From contig CAVORP010000003.1 in assembly GCA_963698645.1 (NCBI GenBank), forward strand, positions 434,001 to 498,000: a stretch of DNA of 64,000 nt, written 5' to 3'. Each line of letters starts with the position of its first letter. Positions within the stretch are counted from its first letter, which is position 1. The notes under the pieces are model-generated. The model was not told the origin of the DNA. It did not search any database and saw only the letters and a program-made list of their open reading frames with translations. Below, in pieces: positions 45,897 through 56,166 of this stretch. Made by a program: the position numbers and the translations under genes. This DNA is from Ovoidimarina sp963698645. GTDB taxonomy: Bacteria; Pseudomonadota; Alphaproteobacteria; Rhodobacterales; Rhodobacteraceae.

Positions 45897-46589
45897 TCAC
45901 GCGTCCTCGAAAAGGCGCGCGGCCACCGATTGAAGATGCCCGCGCATGGTGCGGTAGGCCGCTTCGGAATCATGCGCCTCGATGGCATCACAGATGGCGT
46001 CATGCTCAAGAAAGCTCGAATGGTCACGTGGCGGGCGTGTATTGGATCTTGTCACCGAACCCCAGGCCACTTCGCGCCGCACACGGTTCAAACTGTCGAA
46101 CAGCGCCAGAAGGAGCGCATTGTCGGCCGCCTCGGCGATCGCGCGATGGAAACGGTCGTCCTGCCGCTCATACTCGGCCCAGCTTGAGGCCGACCGGGCC
46201 CGATCCGCCGTCGCTGTGATCTGTGTCAAATGCTCTCGCGAAGCATTCATCGCCGCTTCGCGCGCGATGGCTGGCTCGATACAGATCCGTGCACGCATCA
46301 TCCGGTAGGCGCTCAGATGATTCCCGACACCTGCGAAGGCATCCTCTCGCACTTCATCGGACGCGCCATAGGACACGAACGTTCCTTTCCCGACGTGCCG
46401 CCAGATGAACCCTTCCCGCTCCAAAATATCAAGCGCTCGCCGCAGGCATGCGCGACTGATGCCAAGCATTTCAATCAATTGCCGTTCCGATGGGATCCTG
46501 TCCCCGGGCGCGTAATCGCCGTCGGAGATGAACGCCCGAAGGCGTTCGGCAGACTCATCTCGTTCAGGCTGGTCAGTACGTGTCAACAC
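45897..46589 (-). CDS. GntR-family (FadR/FCD-type) regulator
   Basis: This 230-residue regulator has the winged helix (ERLRAFISDGDYAPGDRIPS, then MLGISRACLRRALDILEREG) and an all-helical FCD ligand domain with the metal-binding histidine pattern (DRFHRAIAEAADN, then EHDAICDAIEAHD). The start is taken as GTG 46589. It lies upstream of the transporter operon on the same strand and divergent from the FAH-family gene, so it probably controls both, as is typical for regulators of aromatic or sugar acid uptake. Confidence 0.85.
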   Translation of the reverse strand: MLTRTDQPERDESAERLRAFISDGDYAPGDRIPSERQLIEMLGISRACLRRALDILEREGFIWRHVGKGTFVSYGASDEVREDAFAGVGNHLSAYRMMRARICIEPAIAREAAMNASREHLTQITATADRARSASSWAEYERQDDRFHRAIAEAADNALLLALFDSLNRVRREVAWGSVTRSNTRPPRDHSSFLEHDAICDAIEAHDSEAAYRTMRGHLQSVAARLFEDA

Positions 46590-46633
46590 GAAACGTCGGG
46601 CTCCTTTCGGCGACTGCCCACAAGCAAGTCATT

Positions 46634-46673
46634 GCAGATTGGTCTCAACTTATCGCAAAAAACCAGATTGGTT
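46634..46673 (+). promoter_or_regulatory. Putative GntR operator
   Basis: A perfect inverted repeat AACCA-GAT-TGGTT (46661-46673) and a second half-site, GCAGATTGGTCTC (46634-46646), lie between the divergent GntR and FAH genes. The TGGT/ACCA core is of the sort seen in FadR-type operators. The assignment is by position and symmetry only. Confidence 0.5.
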
Positions 46674-46738
46674 GCAATTGATTTCATCTCTGACCCACTC
46701 TAGAAGTACCTAAGACTGGATCAGAAACGGAGCCTGAG

Positions 46739-47425
46739 ATGCCGGACCACGTGATCGAAACGCCTCCTATAACAACGTTGCCCGTAATCGGAGAGACCGC
46801 GACCTTTCCGGTGCGTCGCGTCTATTGCATCGGGAGAAACTACGCCGCCCATGCCATCGAAATGGGGCATGATCCAGATCGCGAACCGCCCTTCTTCTTC
46901 CAGAAGAACCCGAACAATCTCGACCCATCCGGGGTGTTCCCCTATCCGCCACATACCTCGGATGTTCATCACGAGGCCGAGGTCGCCGTTTATCTGAAAT
47001 CGGGCGGATCCAATATTCCGCTGAGCCAGGCGCTTGATCATGTTTACGGCTACGGGCTTTCGCTCGACATGACCCGACGCGACCTACAGGGTGAGATGAA
47101 GAAGATGGGTCGCCCTTGGGAAATTGGAAAGGCATTCGAGCGGTCAGCGCCCGTCGGTCCCATTCACAAGGTATCCGAGGTGGGGCATCTTTCCGAGGGC
47201 CGCCTCACACTCTCCATCAATGGAACGACCAAACAGCAAGGCGATCTGAACCAGATGATCTGGAAGGTACCCGAGATGATCTCCTACTTGTCTGAATATT
47301 TCGAACTTGCCGCGGGTGACGTGATCCTGTCCGGAACACCCTCCGGCGTTGGGCCGGTCTCGCTCGGCGATGTGATGGAGTTGACCGTCGACGGCCTCGG
47401 AACGTTGCAGGTGAAGGTGGAATAG
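46739..47425 (+). CDS. Fumarylacetoacetate-hydrolase family protein
   Basis: This 228-residue C-C bond hydrolase starts at ATG 46739 with GGAG 6 bases upstream. It has VYCIGRNYAAHAIEMG, the acidic metal triad region VHHEAEVAVYL, YGLSLDMTRRDLQ, and the ending GDVILSGTPSGVGPV. Such small single-domain members include fumarylpyruvate and acylpyruvate hydrolases of the gentisate route, and FEKNP-type lysine/asparagine positions (FFFQKNPNN) are present. Which acid it cleaves is not determined. It is regulated with the divergent GntR gene. Confidence 0.85.
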   Translation: MPDHVIETPPITTLPVIGETATFPVRRVYCIGRNYAAHAIEMGHDPDREPPFFFQKNPNNLDPSGVFPYPPHTSDVHHEAEVAVYLKSGGSNIPLSQALDHVYGYGLSLDMTRRDLQGEMKKMGRPWEIGKAFERSAPVGPIHKVSEVGHLSEGRLTLSINGTTKQQGDLNQMIWKVPEMISYLSEYFELAAGDVILSGTPSGVGPVSLGDVMELTVDGLGTLQVKVE

Positions 47426-47664
47426 TTCGGAGTAGAGCTCGGGTCTCTCAAGAATTGACGAAGACGGCTTTCACGATCTCTGAGTTGGACGCAATGAACA
47501 GGCTGTAGCGGAATATGTCCCCTGGTGATCGACACTTACGCGATCGGCCGAGGAGCTAATCATTCATTTGAAAGATGGAGAGAACCGAGTGACAGGAAGT
47601 ACTCTGATCGATCCTTAGTTTTCTTGCTGGTTCCCAACACCGGCGAAAACGCATGCATCGTACG

Positions 47665-47840
47665 TCTGCTTCGTCCGCACAGCGGTCATCGAAGCCGGAT
47701 TTGGCGAAGGTCCACTATCGGCAGAAGCTGTCGTTCCCGCCGAAAACCGCATCTCGATGGCCCCGGACGACCGGTAAGCGCGGGATAGCAGTCACCTGAC
47801 AAAATGGCTCAGATGACTGCGTTGAGCCCAAAGCGGCCGG
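47665..47840 (+). repeat. Dispersed repeat, long version
   Basis: It has the same outer ends as the short element (CTGCTTCGTCCGCACAGCGG on the left, GAGCCCAAAGCGGCC on the right) with about 100 bases inserted between, including the block TGTCGTTCCCGCCGAAAACC. That middle block matches 51143-51315 and no short copy. It lies in the 47426-48004 gap, where no gene is supported. Confidence 0.65.
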
Positions 47841-48004
47841 ATCGAAATCTCGACCCTCGCTTGTGCAGCGAACTGATTGCCGTCACCGGTCCGAAATAGG
47901 ACTTGTACTAATGCTCTTTCTCGATGTTTGGCTTGGTTAGAATTGGTCCGTCGGAAAAATGACCGATCAGATCAATCGGCCCGAAACGGACCAAGTTTAC
48001 GAGG

Positions 48005-49534
48005 TCAATCCATCAACGGCCCGAGTCCCATGAGCCGATCGAGCGGAGCGAAGTCGTCGGTCAATACGCGGACACCAGCGCGCGCGATAAGAGCGTCGAG
48101 GTACCCTCTGTCGAGTGGGGCGAAGCTCTTAGGATATGGTGTTCGGGCGACAATCTCTGAAACCGGGCTATCGGAGTCACCCGCAAGCAACACGAAGACC
48201 CGGCGCTCACCAGCATCTGGGCCGCGCGCTTCCGTCCAAACTTCGACGCTTTCGAATACTTCTCGAAGCGTGGTGACGAGGGCGGTCAGTGCTGCGAGGC
48301 GGTCAACATTATCAATCAGATTCATCGCAAAGACCCCGCCAGGTTCCAAGCGATCCGACACGAGCTGGAAAAACTCCTTGGTGACCAGATGCGCTGGGAC
48401 CGCGATGTCGGTGAAAGCATCTCCGACGATAACGTCATAAGCTTCGTCAGTCTCGCGCAACGCGACTCGACCATCTTTGTGCACCACCGTGACTGTCTCG
48501 GGCGCGAACCAGAAATTCTGAGCGGCAATATGGGTAACGGACGGATCAATCTCGGCTACCGTGATCTTGGACGCACCCCGGTCAGCCCACGCTCTTGGAA
48601 CCGAATAGGAGCCTCCTCCGATATGAAAGGAGGAGAAGTCAGACCTGCCCATGCGCATCCTCGGAAGGGCATCGAGCATGGCTGTGTGTTCGGTAAACAT
48701 TACCCTGGGGATTTCGCGCGCGTTGATGCCGTGTGCTAGATGATCAATCACCATCAGGTTCACCGGAGCATCCGGCTCGTCGGACAAGTGAACGGTTCGT
48801 ATGCAGTAGTAGCTGCTTTCCAGATCGCAGACGGAAGGAAGCGCCAGAGCGCGAAGTCCGGCAAACAGCGCAACGACGGCAAGCGCCGCTGCAAGTAATT
48901 GACTGCGCCCCGCTAACCTGCCGAGTCTGAAACATACGGCTGCGGCGACGGCGTAGAACAGGGCAATGATCGCAAGCGTTCCAACCGAGCCAAGCCAAGA
49001 GACAAACAAGAATCCCGCGAGAAGCGTTCCGGCAATCGCGCCTGCGGCACCAGCGGCGAACATCGCCCCGAGCGCTCGCTCTGACTGTTTCGCGCGCCGC
49101 ATCGCAACAACCGCCAGAACAGGTGCCGGAACCCCGGCGAACAGTGATGGGAGAAAAAACGCAAGTGTGGCGATCGCAGTGATGGCCGCGAGAGGATTGG
49201 TGATGGACTCTAGAACCGGCTCCGCCGCAACCCGGAGCACCAGCGACGCACCTGCCGTGGCGACCGACGCGGCGGCCATGACCCAGCCGATACTCCTGAG
49301 CGCCGGTCCATTCTCACCTGCAGCAATTCGACCGCCCCACCAGTGACCAATAGAGAATCCCGCTAAAACGACGGCAATTATTGAAGTCCAGGTGTAGAGG
49401 CTCATGCCGACATATGGCGCGATCATCCTGCCCGCGACGATCTCGACCACGAGACCAGCCGCGGAAATCCCGGCCTGAAGAGACAGCAAGAGCCAGGGCG
49501 GCGCGGCGCCTGATATTTCTCGTTGTGATGTCAT
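48005..49534 (-). CDS. Membrane protein with spermidine-synthase-like domain
   Basis: This 509-residue protein has an N-terminal half with about seven membrane segments (VEIVAGRMIAPYVGMSLYTW, then FLPSLFAGVPAPVLAVV) and a C-terminal cytoplasmic half of the spermidine-synthase fold (FHIGGGSYSVPRAW, then VAEIDPSVTHIAAQNF, DVIVGDAFTDIAVP). This is the fused MFS/spermidine synthase family. Known catalytic aspartates of SpeE are partly replaced, so aminopropyl transfer is not proven. It is isolated, downstream of a long repeat. The 49535-49907 gap carries the right flank of the second IS110. Confidence 0.8.
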   Translation of the reverse strand: MTSQREISGAAPPWLLLSLQAGISAAGLVVEIVAGRMIAPYVGMSLYTWTSIIAVVLAGFSIGHWWGGRIAAGENGPALRSIGWVMAAASVATAGASLVLRVAAEPVLESITNPLAAITAIATLAFFLPSLFAGVPAPVLAVVAMRRAKQSERALGAMFAAGAAGAIAGTLLAGFLFVSWLGSVGTLAIIALFYAVAAAVCFRLGRLAGRSQLLAAALAVVALFAGLRALALPSVCDLESSYYCIRTVHLSDEPDAPVNLMVIDHLAHGINAREIPRVMFTEHTAMLDALPRMRMGRSDFSSFHIGGGSYSVPRAWADRGASKITVAEIDPSVTHIAAQNFWFAPETVTVVHKDGRVALRETDEAYDVIVGDAFTDIAVPAHLVTKEFFQLVSDRLEPGGVFAMNLIDNVDRLAALTALVTTLREVFESVEVWTEARGPDAGERRVFVLLAGDSDSPVSEIVARTPYPKSFAPLDRGYLDALIARAGVRVLTDDFAPLDRLMGLGPLMD

Positions 49535-49907
49535 CGCGCCATTAGTTCACCTAAAGGCACTACGTCAATCCTTCCGAAGGCGACGTCCTTCGCGCTTGCA
49601 CTGCTTGAGCTAGCACGGCGGGTTGGTCCGCAACTGAGAAATCGAACACGCTTGCGGCGAACGACCTGTGTGGATGGCCCTGCATAGCAAGTCCTTTTTG
49701 ATCTGATTTGTGCGTTTGTCAGAAGCAGTCATGTGTCCGGCCTGTTTGCGCGGTTTTGACCGCTGGCCCTGATGGGTTCCGCAGACCAGGTCCCTAACAG
49801 CTTTGCGGGCTATGATGCCCGGGCCGTTCGGCGGGGTGTCCTGGTTTTGGCGGCTGACTTGTGCACCATCATCTCGCGGGTCTTGCTAACTCGTTGATCC
49901 TTTCGTC

Positions 49908-50929
49908 TCAGGTTGCAGCACGGGTGCTGTATGGTTCGTCGCGGGTCAAAACAGCCCAGACGATCCTGGCGGTTTTGTTTGCCATGGCGACTGTCGCGAC
50001 ACGGGCAGGTTTGCGTTCGAGCAACGACGTCAGCCATTGGCTGGCGCGCTCAGGGTGCGATCGTGTTTGCCGAACCAGCGACGTCATCCCAACGACCAGA
50101 AGTTGCCGGAGATACTGGTCGCCCATCTTGGTGATCCTCCCCAACTTCTCTTTGCCTCCGCTGGATTTGTTCGCTGGCGTCAGGCCCAGCCAGGCGGCGA
50201 ACTCGCGACCGTTCCTGAACTGATGGCCATCTCCGATACTTGCGATGATCGCTGAGGCTGTGACAGCGCCGACACCGGGGATCGTGCGCAGAAGTCGCAC
50301 ACGTGCATCTTCTTTGGCCACTTGCTTGAGGCGCTCTTCATACCAGCGGACCCTCTTATGCAAAGCCATGAGCTGTTCGGACAGATTGCGGATCACTTCA
50401 TTGGCGATGTCGGGCAGATCAAGAACTTCACCCAGCGTGATGTCTTCGGCGAAGCCAATTACCCGGGCCAGCCCTCTTGGGATGTAGATGCCGAACTCGG
50501 CAACCAGACCACGCAGATTGTTGATGAGTTGCGTTCTCTGGCGTACCAGAAGATCACGCGCCCGATGTAGGGACAGCAATGATTGCTGCTCGACTGTCTT
50601 GATCGCAACAAAGCGCATGGTCGGACGGGTCACAGCCTCGCAGATCGCCTGGGCATCAATGGCGTCTGACTTCCCGCGTTTGACGTATGGCTTCACGTAC
50701 ATCGGCGGGATCAATCGCACATCATGGCCCAAGGCTGTGAGTTCGCGGGCCCAATGGTGTGCACTGCTGCAGGATTCCATGCCAATTAGGCAAGGCTCCA
50801 ACTTCGCAAAGAAAGGCAGAAACTGCGCCCGCCGCAGCTGCTTGTTGAAAACAACTTCCTCGTTGCAGAGATTCCGTGAACTTGAAAAACGTTCTTGGCG
50901 AGATCAACGCCGATTGTGGTAACTTGCAT
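49908..50929 (-). mobile_element. Second IS110-family transposase, frameshifted
   Basis: The N-terminal piece (MQVTTIGVDLAKNVFQVHGI, with the first catalytic Asp) starts at ATG 50929. After one missing base around 50872-50880 the protein continues in another frame as VVFNKQLRRAQ and then CLIGMESCSSAHHWAREL. The DEDD motif GKSDAIDAQAICEA and the C-terminal IPGVGAVTASAIIASIG are intact. It belongs to a different IS110 subgroup than the copy at 40651, so the two are separate insertions. Confidence 0.82.
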
Positions 50930-51142
50930 TGGGTGGCTCCTCTCATAAGCAGATATGGACATCTGCACTATGGCGCATTGCGACGCCGGTTGAAGCAGGA
51001 GCCATCCACCCCATCAGGTTTGGATTTCTGCCCTTCAGTTCATTACGAACGGCCGCTTTGGGGAAATCCTGCCGCAGTGCCGCGAAATTGTCCCGCTCTT
51101 GATCAAGCTGGTCCGGCGAATTGTGCGGCACTAGCGTGAGGC

Positions 51143-51315
51143 CGGTTTGTCCGCTTCTCGGTCATAGAGCCCAATCCGATGAATGGCCGCTATCGGCATC
51201 ACCTGTCGTTCCCGCCGAAAACCGCGTTTCGACGGTCGTGGATGACCGGTGAGAGCGAGATAGCCGTCAACTTACTGAAACGCTCAGATGGAGGCTTCGA
51301 GTTCCGAAGCGGACT
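51143..51315 (+). repeat. Dispersed repeat, long version
   Basis: It starts CCGGTTTGTCCGCTTCTCGG and ends TTCGAGTTCCGAAGCGGACT, the same arms as the short element. The roughly 110-base middle is shared with 47665-47840 (TGTCGTTCCCGCCGAAAACC, then GACCGGTGAGAGCGAGATAG). Confidence 0.7.
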
Positions 51316-51384
51316 GATATACACAACTTGCACAACCTCGCTAGAAATAGGGTTGGTTTGGGAAATAAATCGGAAGGTAGTTGA

Positions 51385-51576
51385 TTGGGATTTATTGGCG
51401 TATCTTTGCTCCTCGTTGCGCTCGCCGCGTGGGTCCTTTCTGGTTACCTGACACGTGGCGAAAAGCGTAAATCGTTTCGTATTCTTCTTTTTTTCTTTAT
51501 TTGGTTTATGTCCGCTGTCCTAGCTTTTGCAGTATTGATGATTGTGTTTTCGGTTTCATATACGATCGCCACATAG
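51385..51576 (+). CDS. Small two-span membrane protein
   Basis: This 63-residue frame is AT-rich and strongly hydrophobic: FIGVSLLLVALAAWVLSG, a basic loop TRGEKRKSFR, then LLFFFIWFMSAVLAFAVL. The start is TTG 51385 with GGAAGG 7 bases upstream. It sits exactly between a long and a short copy of the dispersed repeat. No family recognised. Confidence 0.45.
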   Translation: MGFIGVSLLLVALAAWVLSGYLTRGEKRKSFRILLFFFIWFMSAVLAFAVLMIVFSVSYTIAT

Positions 51577-51620
51577 AGGCGCTGCAAGTCCAATAGTAGC
51601 GTGTCGCTACCAAACACGGC

Positions 51621-51687
51621 TGTCTGCTTAGTCCGCAGAGCAGACCTTGGAGTGCAACGCAGCGAACGGCGGCTTCGAGTTCCGAGC
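51621..51687 (+). repeat. Dispersed palindromic repeat copy
   Basis: It reads GTCTGCTTAGTCCGCAGAGC, AGACCTTGGAGTGCAACGC, AGCGAACGGCGGCTTCGAG, with the end TTCCGAGC. The rest of the 51316-51764 gap is covered by the small membrane frame. Confidence 0.75.
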
Positions 51688-51764
51688 AATCTCGGCTCAA
51701 TGGGAAAAGGACATGAGTATTTTGGCATTTTGACAGTAGAGTTTTTGGCTTCTAATTTCAGACA

Positions 51765-52835
51765 ATGGCAAAGGACTACTCACTTACAGGGCCGTCTGGC
51801 CGCGTCGCCGTTGAAAGCGGTCTTGCGGAGCCATCCTGGTTTCGCCCCAAAGTCGATCCTTCGAAGATCCGTGCGCTCATGGAAAAATCAGATGCGATTG
51901 CGCTGCGGGATACGATTTTCTGGCTTGGCGCCATGGTCCTTTTTGCGGGAATAGGAATAGCTCTTTGGCCGTCTTGGTGGTCAGCGCCGTTCTGGATAGT
52001 CTACGGCGTTCTATACGGCTCCGGCTCTGATTCCCGTTGGCATGAATGTGGTCACAAGACCGCGTTCAAGACACCATGGATGAACAACGTAGTTTATCAA
52101 ATCGCTAGTTTCATGATCCTGCGCAACCCCACGGTTTGGCGGGCGAGCCATGTGCGACATCATACGGATTCCATCATCGTGGGACGTGATCCGGAAATTG
52201 TTGCGATGCGACCGCCCGATCTTGCAGAGCTGGCGCTTAAATTCTTTGGAGTGAACGACGTTTTCGAGGCCGTTTGGCGCATGTTCTTGCACGCGATCGG
52301 CCGCCTGAGTGACGAAGAGGCCACCTTCGTCCGAGATGTGGATCGTCACAAAGTATTCCGGACGGCCCGTATATGGCTCGCCATCTATGCCGGAACGATC
52401 GGCCTTGCAGTCTGGATCGGATCCTTGCTTCCGCTGATGGTGATTGGACTGCCACGGCTATATGGGGCGTGGCATCATGTAATGACTGGGCTTCTGCAAC
52501 ATCTAGGCCTTGCCGAAAACGTCTCTGATCATCGCCTGAACACGCGAACGGTGCTTATGAACCCAGTGAGCCGTTTCATCTATCTCAACATGAACTACCA
52601 TACCGAACATCACATGTTTACGATGGTGCCCTATTATCATCTGCCTCGGCTTCATGATCTAATAGAGCATGAACTCCCGGCGCCTGACCCATCCATCTTT
52701 GCGGCATATCGCCGGTTGTTGCCTGTCCTTGTGAAACAGCTTGGTAACGAAGATGCAGTGATTATTCCTGAGCTGCCTAAGACAGCGTCGCCGTATCGAC
52801 CGGAAGTGGAGCGACTTAGGCCCTTTGCCGCATGA
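51765..52835 (+). CDS. Membrane fatty-acid desaturase family protein
   Basis: This 356-residue di-iron membrane enzyme has three histidine boxes: HECGH (residues 93-97), HVRHH (129-133) and HTEHH in the second half (NMNYHTEHHMFTMVPYYHL). Hydrophobic spans surround them (TIFWLGAMVLFAGIGIALW and IGLAVWIGSLLPLMVIGL). The HECGH and HTEHH pattern and the RLHDLIEHELP ending fit desaturase-like oxidases of varied substrates (fatty acids, sterols, dimethyl compounds). It is a monocistron between repeats. Confidence 0.82.
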   Translation: MAKDYSLTGPSGRVAVESGLAEPSWFRPKVDPSKIRALMEKSDAIALRDTIFWLGAMVLFAGIGIALWPSWWSAPFWIVYGVLYGSGSDSRWHECGHKTAFKTPWMNNVVYQIASFMILRNPTVWRASHVRHHTDSIIVGRDPEIVAMRPPDLAELALKFFGVNDVFEAVWRMFLHAIGRLSDEEATFVRDVDRHKVFRTARIWLAIYAGTIGLAVWIGSLLPLMVIGLPRLYGAWHHVMTGLLQHLGLAENVSDHRLNTRTVLMNPVSRFIYLNMNYHTEHHMFTMVPYYHLPRLHDLIEHELPAPDPSIFAAYRRLLPVLVKQLGNEDAVIIPELPKTASPYRPEVERLRPFAA

Positions 52836-52879
52836 GTTCCCCAATGCAATGGCCTGTGCAACGGGTGTCTGTCTTGTCC

Positions 52880-52930
52880 GTTTCGTCCGCACAGCTGACA
52901 TTGGTACTCACAGAAGCGAATGGTGCTCAA
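52880..52930 (+). repeat. Dispersed palindromic repeat, diverged copy
   Basis: It contains GTTTCGTCCGCACAGCTGAC and CAGAAGCGAATGGTGCTCAA. The right arm is weak. Confidence 0.5.
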
Positions 52931-53123
52931 GGCAGTCGTTCCGCCTTGGTTTGACTAATGGCCGCTTGCAATCACCGAATGACAGGACTTCGTCTCAGCC
53001 AAATGAAATGTTTGAAGTATGTGCGCCTGAGGAATGGCCGTTTCCGGAGCGCAGTTTGTACTCGAGCCGACCGAGCGGGCACGGGCGTTAGGCAGTCCTG
53101 CAAGCACATTCGAGGACTGAAAA

Positions 53124-53149
53124 GGCCCGCAAACAATGGTCTGCGGGCC
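53124..53149 (-). terminator. groESL terminator
   Basis: An 8-bp stem GGCCCGCA/TGCGGGCC lies 30 bases beyond the groEL stop. On the minus strand it is followed directly by TTTTC, a good intrinsic terminator. Confidence 0.75.
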
Positions 53150-53179
53150 GCCTGATAGATGCCGTCGCGTGAAGGCCGG

Positions 53180-54823
<1,644 letters not shown>

Positions 54824-54864
54824 GTCGGTATTCCTAAATGAAAAATGGGAAGGGGCGGCAGAGC

Positions 54865-55152
54865 TCAGGCCATGATGCCGAGAATGTCGCTCTCCTTCAT
54901 GATCATCAGCTCTTCGCCGTCGATCTTGATTTCCGATCCGGACCACTTGCCGAATAGGATTCTGTCGCCGCTCTTGACGTCCATCGCAACAAGTGTGCCG
55001 GCCTCGTTTCGCGCTCCGGCGCCGGCCGCGACAACTTCGCCTTCCTGGGGCTTTTCCTTGGCGTTGTCGGGGATGATCAGGCCGCCCGTGGTTTTCTCAT
55101 CGCCTTCAATGCGGCGCACGAGCACACGGTCATGCAGGGGGGTAAATTTCAT
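54865..55152 (-). CDS. groES: Co-chaperonin GroES
   Basis: This 95-residue protein starts at ATG 55152 with an AAGGAG site. It starts MKFTPLHDRVLVRRIEGDEK with the mobile loop TTGGLIIPDNAKEKPQEGEV. It is the usual length. It forms the heptameric lid of GroEL. Controlled by the CIRCE element upstream. Confidence 0.96.
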   Translation of the reverse strand: MKFTPLHDRVLVRRIEGDEKTTGGLIIPDNAKEKPQEGEVVAAGAGARNEAGTLVAMDVKSGDRILFGKWSGSEIKIDGEELMIMKESDILGIMA

Positions 55153-55206
55153 GGAAATGCTCCTTTCCGAAGATTTCCGATTAAGAATGGCTGGATTGAA
55201 AAACGA

Positions 55207-55233
55207 CTGGCACTCGCCATACCTGAGTGCCAG
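55207..55233 (-). promoter_or_regulatory. CIRCE element (HrcA operator) upstream of groES
   Basis: The perfect inverted repeat CTGGCACTC-N9-GAGTGCCAG matches the CIRCE consensus (TTAGCACTC-N9-GAGTGCTAA) in its GCACTC/GAGTGC core. It lies 55 bases before the groES start, where HrcA would repress the operon. Confidence 0.88.
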
Positions 55234-55365
55234 GTCCTCGAGAGATGGCGATCGTGAGACAAAGCTGCAATAGGTCGCGAAGGGTTTATCTCGTTCTTGT
55301 CTGAGGAACTCCGCTTGAGGGTGGCGAGATCCGCCAACCGGTCGCTCACGTGCCTTGCAAAGAAC

Positions 55366-55440
55366 GGCAGCTTCGTCCGCAGAGCCGTCGTCCCTGCCTT
55401 GAGAAGCGAACGACAGCTTTCAGCCCGAAGCGGACAAGCG
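55366..55440 (+). repeat. Dispersed palindromic repeat copy
   Basis: It reads GGCAGCTTCGTCCGCAGAGC, GAGAAGCGAACGACAGCTTT, CAGCCCGAAGCGGACAAGCG. It lies in the 55234-55523 gap, with no other feature seen. Confidence 0.75.
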
Positions 55441-55523
55441 TCTTGTCGTCCTCTGGCGACACGGCAAGTCACGTCTCCCGATGCTCAGGTTCTGTCAGGA
55501 TATTTATCAGGATAGCCGGTGAT

Positions 55524-55841
55524 CTAGTAGACGGCTGCAATCTCGTACATCACGGGCTCAAACCGAGAGCACAACTTGGCTATCTCTCGATTTCGACGTT
55601 TCATGTTCTCTGACCGAAGCATGGCTTTGAAATCGTCTCGGTTCTCCCACTGCGAGTAGTTGGCGACCCGCGTCTCGGCATCGTTTACATGAAGACCTGC
55701 ACCGATAAACCGGGGCTGTTGGCAAATGAACTCCGAGTAGGCTGACTTGAGTAAGTCCACGAGATCGGAGCAAGTTCCCGGAGAGCACTCGAAGGTGGTA
55801 ATGATAGTCTGGTAAGCGATTTCAGGTTTGATTTCCAACAT
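55524..55841 (-). CDS. Antibiotic-biosynthesis-monooxygenase (ABM) fold protein
   Basis: This protein of 105 residues starts at ATG 55841 (AGGAGG about 8 bases upstream; a GTG three bases earlier is possible). The pattern DLLKSAYSEFICQQPRFIGA, then ANYSQWENRDDFKAML, is typical of the dimeric ferredoxin-like ABM domain. Such proteins range from quinol monooxygenases to haem-degrading enzymes; nothing specifies the role here. Confidence 0.78.
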   Translation of the reverse strand: MLEIKPEIAYQTIITTFECSPGTCSDLVDLLKSAYSEFICQQPRFIGAGLHVNDAETRVANYSQWENRDDFKAMLRSENMKRRNREIAKLCSRFEPVMYEIAAVY

Positions 55842-55970
55842 CACGTTGTCCTCCTAAGGCACCCTACCACGAATTTGAAACCCCATCATTGAACGGTCTT
55901 TCCATTACACCGGGTTCACCCTGTCGTCCAAGTCGGCTTGAAGCGAATTTTGGGATGCACTCGCATCAGG

Positions 55971-56040
55971 CTGCTTTGTCCGCTAAGCGGACCTTGGCGA
56001 TGACCGCAGCGAACGACCGCTTTGAGCCCGAAGCGGACAT
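55971..56040 (+). repeat. Dispersed palindromic repeat, best consensus copy
   Basis: The copy reads CTGCTTTGTCCGCTAAGCGG, ACCTTGGCGATGACCGCAGC, GAACGACCGCTTTGAGCCCG, AAGCGGACAT. It forms hairpin 1 (GTCCGC/GCGGAC, 3-base loop) and hairpin 2 (CCGCTT/AAGCGG around a GAGCCC loop). The outer GTCCGC and GCGGAC can also pair with each other. The 55842-56166 gap holds nothing else. Confidence 0.85.
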
Positions 56041-56166
56041 GGGCGGTGTCGGGAGTCGTCATGCCTACCACGCAATGCTAGCCTGGTAGTCAGACCCGCG
56101 CGAGCCCAACCGTTCACTTCTGGTGCGGGAGCTCAGGAAGACAGTGTTGGAAAGGCGACTACTGCC

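Noticed and set aside
49623..49680. Another weak copy of the dispersed repeat
   Set aside because: Only GCGGCGAACGACC is similar and both arms are missing.
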